A stretch of 64,000 nt of DNA, from the NCBI GenBank assembly GCA_030710605.1, contig CP092876.1:89013988-89077987 (forward strand), given 5' to 3'. Below the pieces are notes generated by a model. It ran no database searches, was not told where the DNA came from, and worked only from the letters and a program-made list of their open reading frames with translations. Source of the stretch: Cordylochernes scorpioides (Eukaryota > Arthropoda > Arachnida > Pseudoscorpiones > Chernetidae). Both the position numbers and the translations under genes were made by a program. Below are positions 47,004 through 57,192 of this stretch, piece after piece (position 1 is the stretch's first letter; every line of letters starts with the position of its first letter).

Positions 47004-47268
47004 TGGAGTGAAGAACAACAGCAGGCGGCACGGAGACTTCAAACACTGACTTTTATTGTCTTTTATTACTAAACGTTACATTTAAATTGAATAACAAACT
47101 ACAGGTATTTACATTATGTTACCTCCCAGGGCCAATATAAAAGTGTAAGTGTAAGTTTTCCCCTGGAAACAGGACCACAGCAGCTGGCGACTCCCACATC
47201 AGTTTCAGAAGCAAAACAGGCGAAAGCGCCATCTATTGGACGAGGTTGCAAGTGTTCTTCTCGTAACA
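47004..47268 (-). repeat. Gypsy 5' LTR
   Basis: Direct repeat of 44064-44328 with scattered substitutions. On the minus strand it starts TGTTACGAGAAG. Confidence 0.8.
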
Positions 47269-47804
47269 ATATATGATTTAATTTCCAAAGCTTTATCTCC
47301 TTCATATGTTTTGACAAGCCGCTAAGACATTAATCTGATGTAACAGCTGTTCTGGTCGTCTGGAATCGATGGTAAGAACTGGTATTTAAGATGGCACAGC
47401 CTTCTAGCGTGTCAATAGACATGCTTATTTCATGGTTATTAAGTTCTCTCCATTGTGTTACATGTTCATCTTTGTTTAAATTTAAAAATTCTGTTCATTG
47501 TGGTAGTTTTTTTATTATCTGTTGAATATAGTTTCAAAATTTATATATTCTTATCATTATTAATTTTTGTAATTACTGTTTTAATATTAGTTTGTGATTT
47601 GCAATCAGCAATTTAATTATTTTTCTTTTATCAGAAGGTGGCAATTCACCTTCAAGTTATATTTCTGGCATTGCCATTAATGTTTAGCATCACACAAAAA
47701 GATGCTAAAAATACAAATTTGTTTCAATTATCTCAATGTGTAGTTGTTTAGGAATTAATATCAGCCATTGATGGCTTTGAAAGTGGGATAACAGTGCAAC
47801 TTCT
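47269..47804. other. Spacer, no gene seen
   Basis: AT-rich sequence between the gypsy LTR and the 107-bp array. No open frame or repeat with a clear match. Confidence 0.4.
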
Positions 47805-48456
47805 AATCAATGTGGTACCGGGTGAATTCAGGTCAGTGTGAAAGATAGAAATTCTTTTCCTATTCCAATTCTCTTGAAATTTATTGTGTTATTGCTAAAG
47901 TAGAATTGTTCATTGGAGTATATCGGCCATTCTATGTTTATTTTTGTGAGATAATTTGTTTTATTCATTGTATTAGCATGGTATAAGTTTATTGTGTAAG
48001 CGCTAAAGTAGTATTGTTCATTGGAATAGATGGCCATTCTTTGTTCATTTTGCAAGATAATTTGTTTTATTCATTGTGTATTAGTATGGTATATGTTTAT
48101 TGTGTGAGTGCGAAAGTAGAATTGTACATTGGAATAGATTGGCTGTTCTTTGTTCATTTTGTAAGCTAAGTTGTTTTATTCGTGGTAGTAGCGTTGTATA
48201 AATTTATTGTGTGAGCGATAAAGTAGCATTGTGTTCTTTGGAATAGATTGGCCAGTCTATGTTCATTCTATAGACTATATTTTTATTCATTGTATAGGCC
48301 TGTTTTAGGTTTACTGTGTAAGCTAGAAAGTAGTATTGTTTTCATTGTAATAAAATGGCCAGTCTATGTTTATCTTGTAAGCTGTTTTATCCATTGTATT
48401 AGCTTGTTGTATATTTATAGTGTGAGTGCTAAAGTAGTATTGTGTTCATTTGAACA
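47805..48456 (+). repeat. Minisatellite of about 107 bp, six units
   Basis: The landmark ATTGTTCATTGG or its variants occurs at about 47905, 48013, 48121, 48228, 48334 and 48439, a spacing of 105-108. Units also share TTTATTGTGTAAGCGCTAAAG. The last unit runs straight into the remaining end of the ILP copy 3 B exon. A single worn unit lies at about 90-230. Confidence 0.8.
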
Positions 48457-48481
48457 AAAAGAGCTCTACCCTTGTTTCCAG
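48457..48481 (+). pseudogene. Insulin-like peptide copy 3, stump of the B-chain exon
   Basis: Only the final KRALPLFP codons and the donor CCAG|GTGAGT remain. Everything upstream, including the B chain and leader, is replaced by the 107-bp minisatellite, and an in-frame TGA lies at 48451. The intron that follows matches copies 1 and 2 closely, proving the identity of this fragment. Confidence 0.75.
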
Positions 48482-50484
48482 GTGAGTACACCGAGTCCTG
48501 GAAGAAATTGACCATTTGTCTCTGCAACAAGGTTTTGTCTTTTAGAACGAAAAGTTCTACTTTATATAAGCCACGCTAACAAGGGCCAAACAGCCCGAAA
48601 CGCATTCGTGGTTACTTAACTTGATTTATCAAGAAAATTGGCATGCCAAATTTCAGGAAACAGGCTAAATGAGCGTTTAGTTGATTTCTGTTCCACTAGA
48701 TGGCGCTCTGCCATCTATAAATGCATGTGACCCAGGTCAGGATATGCCTTTTTGATTTTAATATAAATATTTATACTATATTTTAATATATATTCCATGG
48801 TAGTGGTATATATACCAAGTAAACGTGGCCATGATAATCATGGTGTGTAGTTAGCGTCTGCTCTTACTGTAAGTACACCATATGTCCACACTTTTAGAGA
48901 GAAATGCGACTTCCGCACTTACAAGTGTTCCAGAGCCTCGTTTGGTTTATTTATTATCTGACCTCTATATAGATGAACAATTCTCTCGCGAATTCTGATA
49001 TCCATGATTCTGTTGAAATTCTCTGAAATATATATTTTATTTAAATAGATATCTTCAATTAATATCAATATAAATTAAAATAATACAAAAGTTTACTGGA
49101 GTTGAGTTTCTTTTCTTTCAAATAAGAAATGATATCGTTTGATGTTAAATTTCATCATCTCTGACTTGATAAATTTCATATCTACATACTTGATATGAAT
49201 CTCCTCGATATAAATTATAATAATACAGCAGCTTTCAGAAGATGAGTTTCTTTTAACAAAAATATCAAATGAACTCTACTCTATCTTTATTTATCCTTAT
49301 CAATCTTATTTTTTAAATATATATTTATTTTATATTTAATATTATATAACCTTATATTGATAAAAATATAATAAAGTAGTTTCATTATCTCGATTCCTCT
49401 CTCTACTATCTGAAAAAATCGGAAAAGCTTTAACTAATCAATAGCTTTGTACTTTTGAGTAGATAAGGGAAGGTATCCCTAAAGATAATCGCTATTTGAA
49501 TGAAATTAATAGCGCATTAAATGTCTCCTCATTTTTAATTCAATATAAATGTGCTAATTTTGAATCTATTCTACATATGAATATATTCTCTATATGTGTG
49601 TTGTGGTTCTGCATCGATTTCCACCTCCAGAGTGAGAATCTATTATACCCCACCCTCACGATTCATCTCCACATCAGGAAAAACGCCATTATTAATTCGA
49701 TCGAAATTCTTCTAGCATCGCGAATTCTTTATCAGCTGAAATATACAATGTTTGCTATATAGCTACATCAACTAATTTTTTATTTTGTTTCCGACGTTAC
49801 AATAACTCGCTGTTACTCTCTTCTAAGGATTCATTCCATTGTTTCATGTATAAGAGAAACATTCAAGCTTCAATGCTTCTATTTATTATATATAGATGGC
49901 CCCTTATCAGCTTATAATTAATTTTGCCTCGTCTCTATTGTTTACCGAACAACATTGCTCGAGGCAAATATTTATATATAAATACACCTGCCCTAAAAGC
50001 TTATGTCCATAGTTTATTTGAATACCATTTCTTAGATTCCACCCTTCAGTGTAGAATATATAACCAGAATTATTCAATACAGCATTAGAGTTCCAAGGAG
50101 CGGTCTAGTAGATAAAATTGGCGTAACACTGGGAAGGTTCACCAATATTTTTTCATCACAGCAAAGATAGTAAAACTTTGTATTATGTGTAAAAGAAACA
50201 TTCATGCTTTGAATCTGCCTTTTCTTATTCAACATTTCATATTTATTTTTAGTACAAATATATTTATTGCCAATGAGTTTTTTCAAATATTACCAATTAT
50301 TATTTATACACACCTGTCTGTGGATATTATATTTGATGATATTTAAAATAAATACATTGCCATTAAATGTATATATACACGAATATTAATGATAGATGAC
50401 AATTAAATTTATAAATTATATATTTATATTAGAATATTTTCTGCTAGGTGTTCCATTTCACTATGTATTCTAATTCAATTCTAG
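48482..50484 (+). other. Intron of ILP copy 3
   Basis: GTGAGT to ATTCTAG, collinear with the copy 1 intron, but with about 0.5 kb extra at 49285-49775 that copy 1 lacks. No gene. Confidence 0.6.
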
Positions 50485-50666
50485 ATAACCCTGTTGTGCG
50501 TGTTCCAGACTCTCTCGCCGCATCAGACCCAGAAATGTTCCTGGACAACAAAAGAGCGAACAATGTGATGTCAGCGCACAAACGAGGCATTGTTGAAGAT
50601 TGCTGTCGCAACGGCTGCGACTATAACCACATTTTAGTCAACTACTGCCAAATTCTATTGGAATAA
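50485..50666 (+). pseudogene. Insulin-like peptide copy 3, C-peptide and A-chain exon
   Basis: It reads DNPVVRVPDSLAASDPEMF, an internal KR, then AHKR and the A chain GIVEDCCRNGCDYNHILVNYC. All four A-chain Cys are kept, again with nine residues before the last. The end differs from the other copies: after Cys it reads QILLE and stops. This is because about 280 bases, counting from the last codons through the 3' flank as seen in copy 1, are deleted here. The exon is open but has no B exon, so I treat it as part of a pseudogene unless an unrelated upstream exon supplies a start. Confidence 0.75.
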
Positions 50667-51119
50667 ATATAAACGAATCGTTCATAATATAGCCACATCA
50701 ACCAATTATTTATTTAGTTCCCGACGTTTCAATGTCTCACTGCCTCTCTCCTCAGGGGATTATATTTTTTCCAAACCAACTTCCAACCAACAAATTATCT
50801 TCAGAAACTTTCATTTTTGATTAATCGAGAATATTGGCGAAATATTTACCGTGCTTTCTTTCATTGAATTTTTTGAAAATCCAACAAGGTACGCTTAAAG
50901 TGTTGTTAGGCCTCGTCAGCGTGGTATAGTCTGTACTTCAACATCAGAATCAACAAATAATTTTAATAACTGATATAAAGTATATGAATTGGTTTGAATA
51001 TCTCCTGGACAAAAATAAACAACACCACATATTTCTGTAAATAAGTTTATTTTCATTTTATTATCGTAGTCTCAAGCTTTCGAGCATCTCTGTCATTCTT
51101 GTATAGGATCAATCACATA
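50667..51119. other. Downstream flank of ILP copy 3
   Basis: Matches about 2680-3129 behind copy 1. No gene. Confidence 0.5.
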
Positions 51120-52389
51120 GATCACTCCATAGGTTTTTGCAATCAATAATAAATTATTAAAATATTAAGAAATTATTCATACCGTTAAAACTAACGAGCC
51201 ATTTTTACAACAACAACAGCAATGTATCATAAAGGGCGCGACTTTGTTGACAGCGCAGCTGTAATTCCTAAATATGCATTAAACCCAATGGAGTTGACGA
51301 GAGAGAGTTTATGCCTAATGATATTTTTTGGATATAAAAGTGATTTAACTTCTAAAGATATTATGAAAGATCGATGAGTGCTTTAGGAGATGAAGCTCCT
51401 TCTATTAGAACAGTTTGTATTGGTTCAAATCATTTTTTTAATTTGAAAAAAACAACCTTGAAGATTGATTTCTTTAGGTCGACCACCAACAGCAGTGACC
51501 CGAGAAAAAATTGAGCTGGTTAGATTTTTTACTTAGAGAAGATTGAAGAATTATGTATCAGCAAAAAGATAAAGTGTGGGAATTGGATCGGTAGCAAACA
51601 CCATCAATAGTGATCATTTAATATACAGAAAACTTGTTAGTAAATGGGTACCTCACAGTTTGACTGAAGACCGAAAACTTGGTTGCGTTGAATGGTGTAA
51701 TTGCATATTTAAAAATTGTTGAAATCAAATCAAAGGCTGTTTTTATTTTCATTACAAGTGAAGAAACTTGGATTAAAAATTTTGATTCAGAAACAAAATC
51801 TACTCTTTGGTGCGTTTCAAAATCACCTTCTCCCAAGAAATTTCGCAGAGTTAGAAATTTTGGAAAACAATTGATCGCTGTTTATTCTATAAAAAGTCCT
51901 TTCATTGATATCTTGAAGTTAGAAGATCGAAAAAAAATTAATAGTGACTGATATACAACAAAAGGCCCTCTACCAGTAATCGAAAAAATCAAGCAAAGCA
52001 GGCCAAGAACTCAAATTAGACGAGTCATTCTTTACCATGAAAATTCAAGACCACACACCTCTTCCCAAACATTAGACTCTTTAGTCAACTCTGGTGTCCT
52101 ATTATTCACTTATACATCATATTCACCAAAACTAGCACCTTGTGTCTTTTTTATTTCTAAAATTTAATTCAATGTTGAAAGGGATAAAATTTGACACCGT
52201 TGAAGCACTACGGCCTTTATCAACGCCATAAATTCAGTCCCCGAAGATGACAAGTGTAAGTGCTTCGTTAATTGGTTTTCACGGATGAAATATTGCATAG
52301 GTGCTAAGGATAATTATTTTGAGAAACTCTGGAATTTGAATGTTGCAGCTTTAATAAAATAAGTGATTGCAAAACCTTTGGAGTAACCC
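51120..52389 (+). mobile_element. Degenerate mariner, copy M3 (ortholog of M1)
   Basis: The same termini (ATCACTCC... and ...GGAGTAACCC) and flanks as 3130-4420. Transposase traces on the + strand are broken throughout. Confidence 0.75.
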
Positions 52390-53450
52390 TTGGAGAAATA
52401 ATAATTAGGTGTCTAGGAAAGGTGAATTATCTCAGAGTTCTCTAAATCAGAAGTTGACTCGATTCCTGTCACGTCTGCGACGTATTCTTATGTGGATAAT
52501 TTTTTGAACATGTAATGAGGAGTATTTGCATGGTGGGATGACGACTCTAATAGATAAAAATATGATGAGGAATGAAATGAAAAGGTAATAAAAAATGTAG
52601 ATGTAAATAAAGGGGAAATGTGAAACAGAAGTAAAATTACATAAATATTGCATTAAACTATAGATGAAAAATAAGAATATATATCTGGTATGTACCATCT
52701 GCTGGTAACCTTTTCTGTAATTTAAGATTTTTGAGATTTTTTAAATTTTGGTCAAGTATTGTGTCACAGAATATTTTTAATATAATAGTGATTTATAATT
52801 AATAAAATAATAAATATTGTTATGAAAAATTTGTTCTTTTTAAGACGCCTGTATGATTCTTTAAAAAATAAATCAATTTAATAATTAATAATGTTCATTA
52901 TATTAATATAGTAATATGTGATGGCCATCAGGTGATCCTGAATCCATTGGCGTGTCTACTACTGTAAATATTTGTTCTCTCACATACAGCACACACACTG
53001 CATAATGTATGTCTTAAGATTGAAAAGTTGAAAGTTGTGAAAAGTTACCGTGAAAAAATGAATAGAAGATATTTTATGATCAATTCTTCTGGTCTTAATA
53101 ACAGCGCAGCAATGGTTTCTGTTGACAAAAAACTAGCGCTACATAAAGCCATTATTTATTAACATAATAGAAGCCACATCCACAAGAAATGTTGGAATGA
53201 AGATCCCGTGAATAGATTGAATCCCGAGAGTAAATAGAATTATTTACCAATCCTAAGACTATATCATCGCCAGATAAGCTGCAATGAACTTTGTAGGTCG
53301 AGCCAAAATTTATTATGGAGCATACTAACAAAGTATCAACAATGATGGTGATGAGTTACCCGAAAAAAAGGAATATTTATTTGAATTGTACCTTTTAGAT
53401 CTCCTGATCTCAATACTTTTGACAACATAAAGGCATCTCTATCTTTAATC
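52390..53450. other. Spacer matching 4421-5500
   Basis: Collinear with unit A, with a short deletion near 53140-53170. Short frames are not conserved. No gene. Confidence 0.5.
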
Positions 53451-53455
53451 ATGCG

Positions 53456-53997
53456 TCAGAACAATGCCTTGTTCATCTCCCTAGTAAAAAACTTTACTAG
53501 TGATGATAAAGAACAAGTCACCAGGTTTGAAATATTCATACAAAAGCCAACAACCTGTATACTAAGGTTTTGGGCTTTAGCCCTTATCAGTATAAGGCCA
53601 GCTTCGATTTCATAACCTCCTACAAGAGGGTTTAAAAAATCGGTAGAATTTACCAAACATGTGTTTAAGCTGGTGAAATGACAAGAGCGGATTTCAGGTG
53701 GATGATATTCATTTACTCAAAGAGGCACCTCTCCCTTCAATTGTACATAAATATAACTCAATTAATATCTCCCTCCTGTAACTTTATGTTGTATTCTTGT
53801 TTAAACACAGCCCTTGCCACTTCCCCAGACTAAACACCTATTTAGTAAATTCGAGCGAGTTTATAACGACTCTCATAGGATGTTATGAAATCGAAGCCGT
53901 CCTTGTACTGGGAATCAGGATGGCTTTTTGTCAGGAATTTACCAAACTGGTGTTGTGTGGCTCATTATTTATCATCACTCGTGAGGTTATTTACTAG
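53456..53997. repeat. Inverted repeat, ortholog of 5540-6052
   Basis: Two arms carry GGCTTCGATTTCATAAC-type blocks in opposite orientation, as in unit A, and give similar short peptides on both strands. Mobile-element remnant; no gene. Confidence 0.5.
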
Positions 53998-55316
53998 GGT
54001 GATGTCCATCGTTCTGATGTAGAATTGAAGATGCTTCTTTTGGTACATGAATATTCTCTTCCCGCAATTTTATTCAGTATTCAAAAACATATTTAATCTC
54101 TAGCTTTATGGCATGAACGCCCTTCTACAAGAGAAAACTTTGTATAATAATATGCCAATAGAACACAAGTTAAAATACAATCAGATACTTTTTACATATT
54201 TTTATGCTGTAGATATAAGAAAAAAATTCATATTTAACTATCATACCAATGAAGACAAAATATTTCGAAATATATATCCAACTAGCGGATGTGTACCCGG
54301 CTTCGCCCCGGGTTTTATCCGAGTGAAAGTTTGCCTAACGAATGTTATTGATAATAATACTCTGGAACACACAGAATATTATGATAATAATGATAATTAT
54401 ATTCGTTACGTCCTATATTTATATAATACTAGCGGATGTGTACCCGGCTTCGCCCGGGTTTTATCCGAGTGAAAGTTTGCCTAACGAATATTATGATAAT
54501 AATGATAATAATATTCGTTATACATTATATATTTAAACGGCTTCGCCCGGGTTTTACCCGAGTGAATGTTTGTCTAACGAACATTTGTTAAAACAATTCT
54601 CTTTAAACTTATAAAACGTACTCGGCTTCGCCCGGGGTTTTACCCGAGTAAAGGTTTGTCTAGCGAACATTTGTTAAAACAATTCTCTAAAAACTTATTA
54701 AAAAATAAAAAAGATATATTTTGATAATTTGAAACTCGTAAATTTGAATCTCTCGATAAAGTGAACATTTTTTCCCGGTCCCTGTGTGCCTTGTCATCCT
54801 GAATTTTGTCTTTCCTAATTTTCTACATTAGAAAATCATAGTTTTATCTAGTGAACATTTTTTCCCGGTCCCTTGAGAAATACTCGATAAGTTGAATAAA
54901 ATCAATATTAATTGGTTCCCTCGGTAATTGGAAGTTAAAGGAATAATATCTTCGCCTTGGAATTGTATCATTATTCTTGTCGCAAATAAATTGCCGTGTC
55001 ATCCTGAGATAATCTTACTTTTGATAAATAATATTTAAGATAACAAACTTAGTGATAAGAAAACTTGTTATCATCGTCACAATGGGGGCGCTGCTTGCGA
55101 GTTTAATCTACAAATCTGCAAATAACTCTAAGGATATTCAAGATATTCATGAAATTATTTTTCAAAAACCTTCCCGGTGATATACTTAATAATATCCCAA
55201 AATTTCACGGCGATTGGATGTATGGTTTTTGAATCTATAGAGTACAGACAGACAGACATTCAATTATATATATTTAAGATAATATAAAAGAGTTTTAAAA
55301 ATTGTAAAAAAAAAAA

Positions 55317-55387
55317 TGCATCGGCCGGGAATCGAACCCGGGCCGCCCGCGTGGCAGGCGAGCATTCAACCACTGAACCATCGATGC
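55317..55387 (-). tRNA. tRNA-Gly (anticodon GCC)
   Basis: The minus strand folds as a 71-nt tRNA: acceptor GCATCGA, D arm, anticodon stem-loop CCTGCCACGCGG with GCC, T arm CCCGGGTTCGATTCCCGG, acceptor CCGATGC and discriminator A. Box A (TGGTTCAGTGG) and box B (GGTTCGATTCC) are intact, and a run of ten T follows the 3' end as a Pol III terminator. One departure from the usual tRNA-Gly is A at position 7, which leaves an A-C mismatch at the base of the acceptor stem. It lies within a recent repeat insertion, so it may be a mobile or dispersed copy. Confidence 0.9.
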
Positions 55388-55627
55388 TTAAAAAAATGGC
55401 CATATTTAGGTATTCATTCCATTCCGGATTAGTCCGCGTAAAAAAAGTTCTTCAAATGAAAAAAAAAAAGAAATAGCCAAAAAACTAATCAAAATGCAGC
55501 CGAAAATTTTCCTCAGGTTTATAAAAAGCGACATGCAAAATATGGTACCAATTGGTTCAGTAGTTTTTAAGTTTATCGCGAAACAGACAGACAGACAGAA
55601 ATTGACTTTTATATATATATAGAGATC

Positions 55628-56709
55628 TACTCTTCATTGTTGGCTTTTTATCTTACATTCATTCTTCATTGTTGACTTTTTATATTACATTTACTCTTCA
55701 TTGTTTGCTTTTTATCTTACATTCACTCTTCATTGTTGGCTTTTTATCTTACATTCATTCTTCATTGTTGGCTTTTTATATTACATTCACTCTTCATTGT
55801 TGGCTTTTTATCTTACATTCATTCTTCATTGTTGGCTTTTTATATTACATTCACTCTTCATTGTTGGCTTTTTATCTTACATTCATTCTTCATTGTTGGC
55901 TTTTTATATTACATTCACTCTTCATTGTTGGCTTTTTATCTTACATTCACTCTTCATTGTTGGCTTTTTATATTATATTCACTCTTCATTGTTGGCTTTT
56001 TATCTTACATTCATTCTTCATTGTTGGCTTTTTATATTATATTTACTCTTCATTGTTGGCTTTTTATCTTACATTCATTCTTCATTGTTGGCTTTTTATA
56101 TTACATTTACTATTCATTGTTGGCTTTTTATCTTACATTCACTCTTCATTGTTGGCTTTTTATCTTACATTCATTCTTCATTGTTGGCTTTTTATATTAC
56201 ATTCACTCTTCATTGTTGGCTTTTTATCTTACATTCATTCTTCATTGTTGGCTTTTTATATTACATTCACTCTTCATTGTTGGCTTTTTATCTTACATTC
56301 ATTCTTCATTGTTGGCTTTTTATATTACATTCACTCTTCATTGTTGGCTTTTTATCTTACATTTACTCTTCATTGTTGGCTTTTTATATTATATTCACTC
56401 TTCATTGTTGGCTTTTTATCTTACATTCATTCTTCATTGTTGGCTTTTTATATTATATTTACTCTTCATTGTTGGCTTTTTATCTTACATTCATTCTTCA
56501 TTGTTGGCTTTTTATATTACATTTACTATTCATTGTTGGCTTTTTATCTTACATTCACTCTTCATTGTTGGCTTTTTATCTTACATTCATTCTTCATTGT
56601 TGGCTTTTTATATTACATTCACTCTTCATTGTTGGCTTTTTATCTTACATTCATTCTTCATTGTTGGCTTTTTATATTACATTCACTCTTCATTGTTGGC
56701 TTTTTATAT
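55628..56709 (+). repeat. 32-bp satellite array, about 34 units
   Basis: The unit reads TTCATTGTTGGCTTTTTATC plus TTACATTCAYTC. Because 32 is not a multiple of 3 and no stop arises, all three + frames stay open for over 320 codons and give the same 32-residue hydrophobic repeat. These are not genes. Units alternate in type (TATCTTAC/TATATTAC) and a 416-bp block (13 units) is repeated. Confidence 0.9.
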
Positions 56710-57151
56710 CATATAGAAAATCATAGTTTTATCTAGTGAACATTTTTTCCCGTGTCACATTGTCGTGTCATCCTGAGATAATCTTACTTTTGATAAATAA
56801 TATTTAAGATAACAAACTTAGTGATAAGAAAACTTGTTATCATCGTCACAATGGTGGCGCTGCTTGCGAGTTAAATCTACAAATCTGCAAATAACTCTAA
56901 GGATATTCAAGATATTCATGAAAATTTTTTTTCTAAAACCTTCCCGGTGATATACCTAATAATATCCCAAAATTTCACGGCGATTGGATGTATGGTTTTT
57001 GAATCTATAGAGTACAAACAAACAGACAGACAAACAGACAGACAGACATTCAATTTTATATATATAGAAATGAAATTTATTTTTCGCGCAAACATATCCA
57101 CTCTCTACTGAATAGATTTTTAAAAAGATATACATAAATAAAAATATCTAG

Positions 57152-57192
57152 AGATATACTACATGATCTTAGCCAAAAGGCCGATAAACGAT
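57152..57192 (-). ncRNA. U2 snRNA 5' fragment (pseudogene)
   Basis: The minus strand begins ATCGTTTATCGGCCTTTTGG and continues CTAAGATCATGTAGTATATCT. This matches the first 40 or so bases of U2 snRNA, including the stretch GGCCUUUUGGCUAAGAUCA. Similarity ends before the branch-point-pairing region GUAGUA is complete. Too short to work as U2. Confidence 0.7.

Larger units (their letters stand above)
44064..47268 (-). mobile_element. Internally deleted Ty3/gypsy element
   Basis: Two 265-bp LTRs (44064-44328, 47004-47268) enclose gag and the end of pol on the minus strand. A polypurine tract AAGGGGGAGGTAG precedes the 3' LTR. The protease, RT and most of RNase H have been deleted: the gag knuckle is followed at once by the RNase H tail. 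A matching target duplication or clear PBS was not found. Confidence 0.8.

Noticed and set aside
55388..55620. The tRNA-Gly as the head of a tRNA-derived SINE
   Set aside because: The tRNA reads on the minus strand while the adjacent repeat body and tail read on the plus strand, so it is not a head-to-tail SINE.
55669..56736. Three overlapping frames of 327-355 codons with hydrophobic repeats, like a membrane protein
   Set aside because: They are the three phases of a 32-bp satellite with no stop codon; all give the same repeat and none has gene features.
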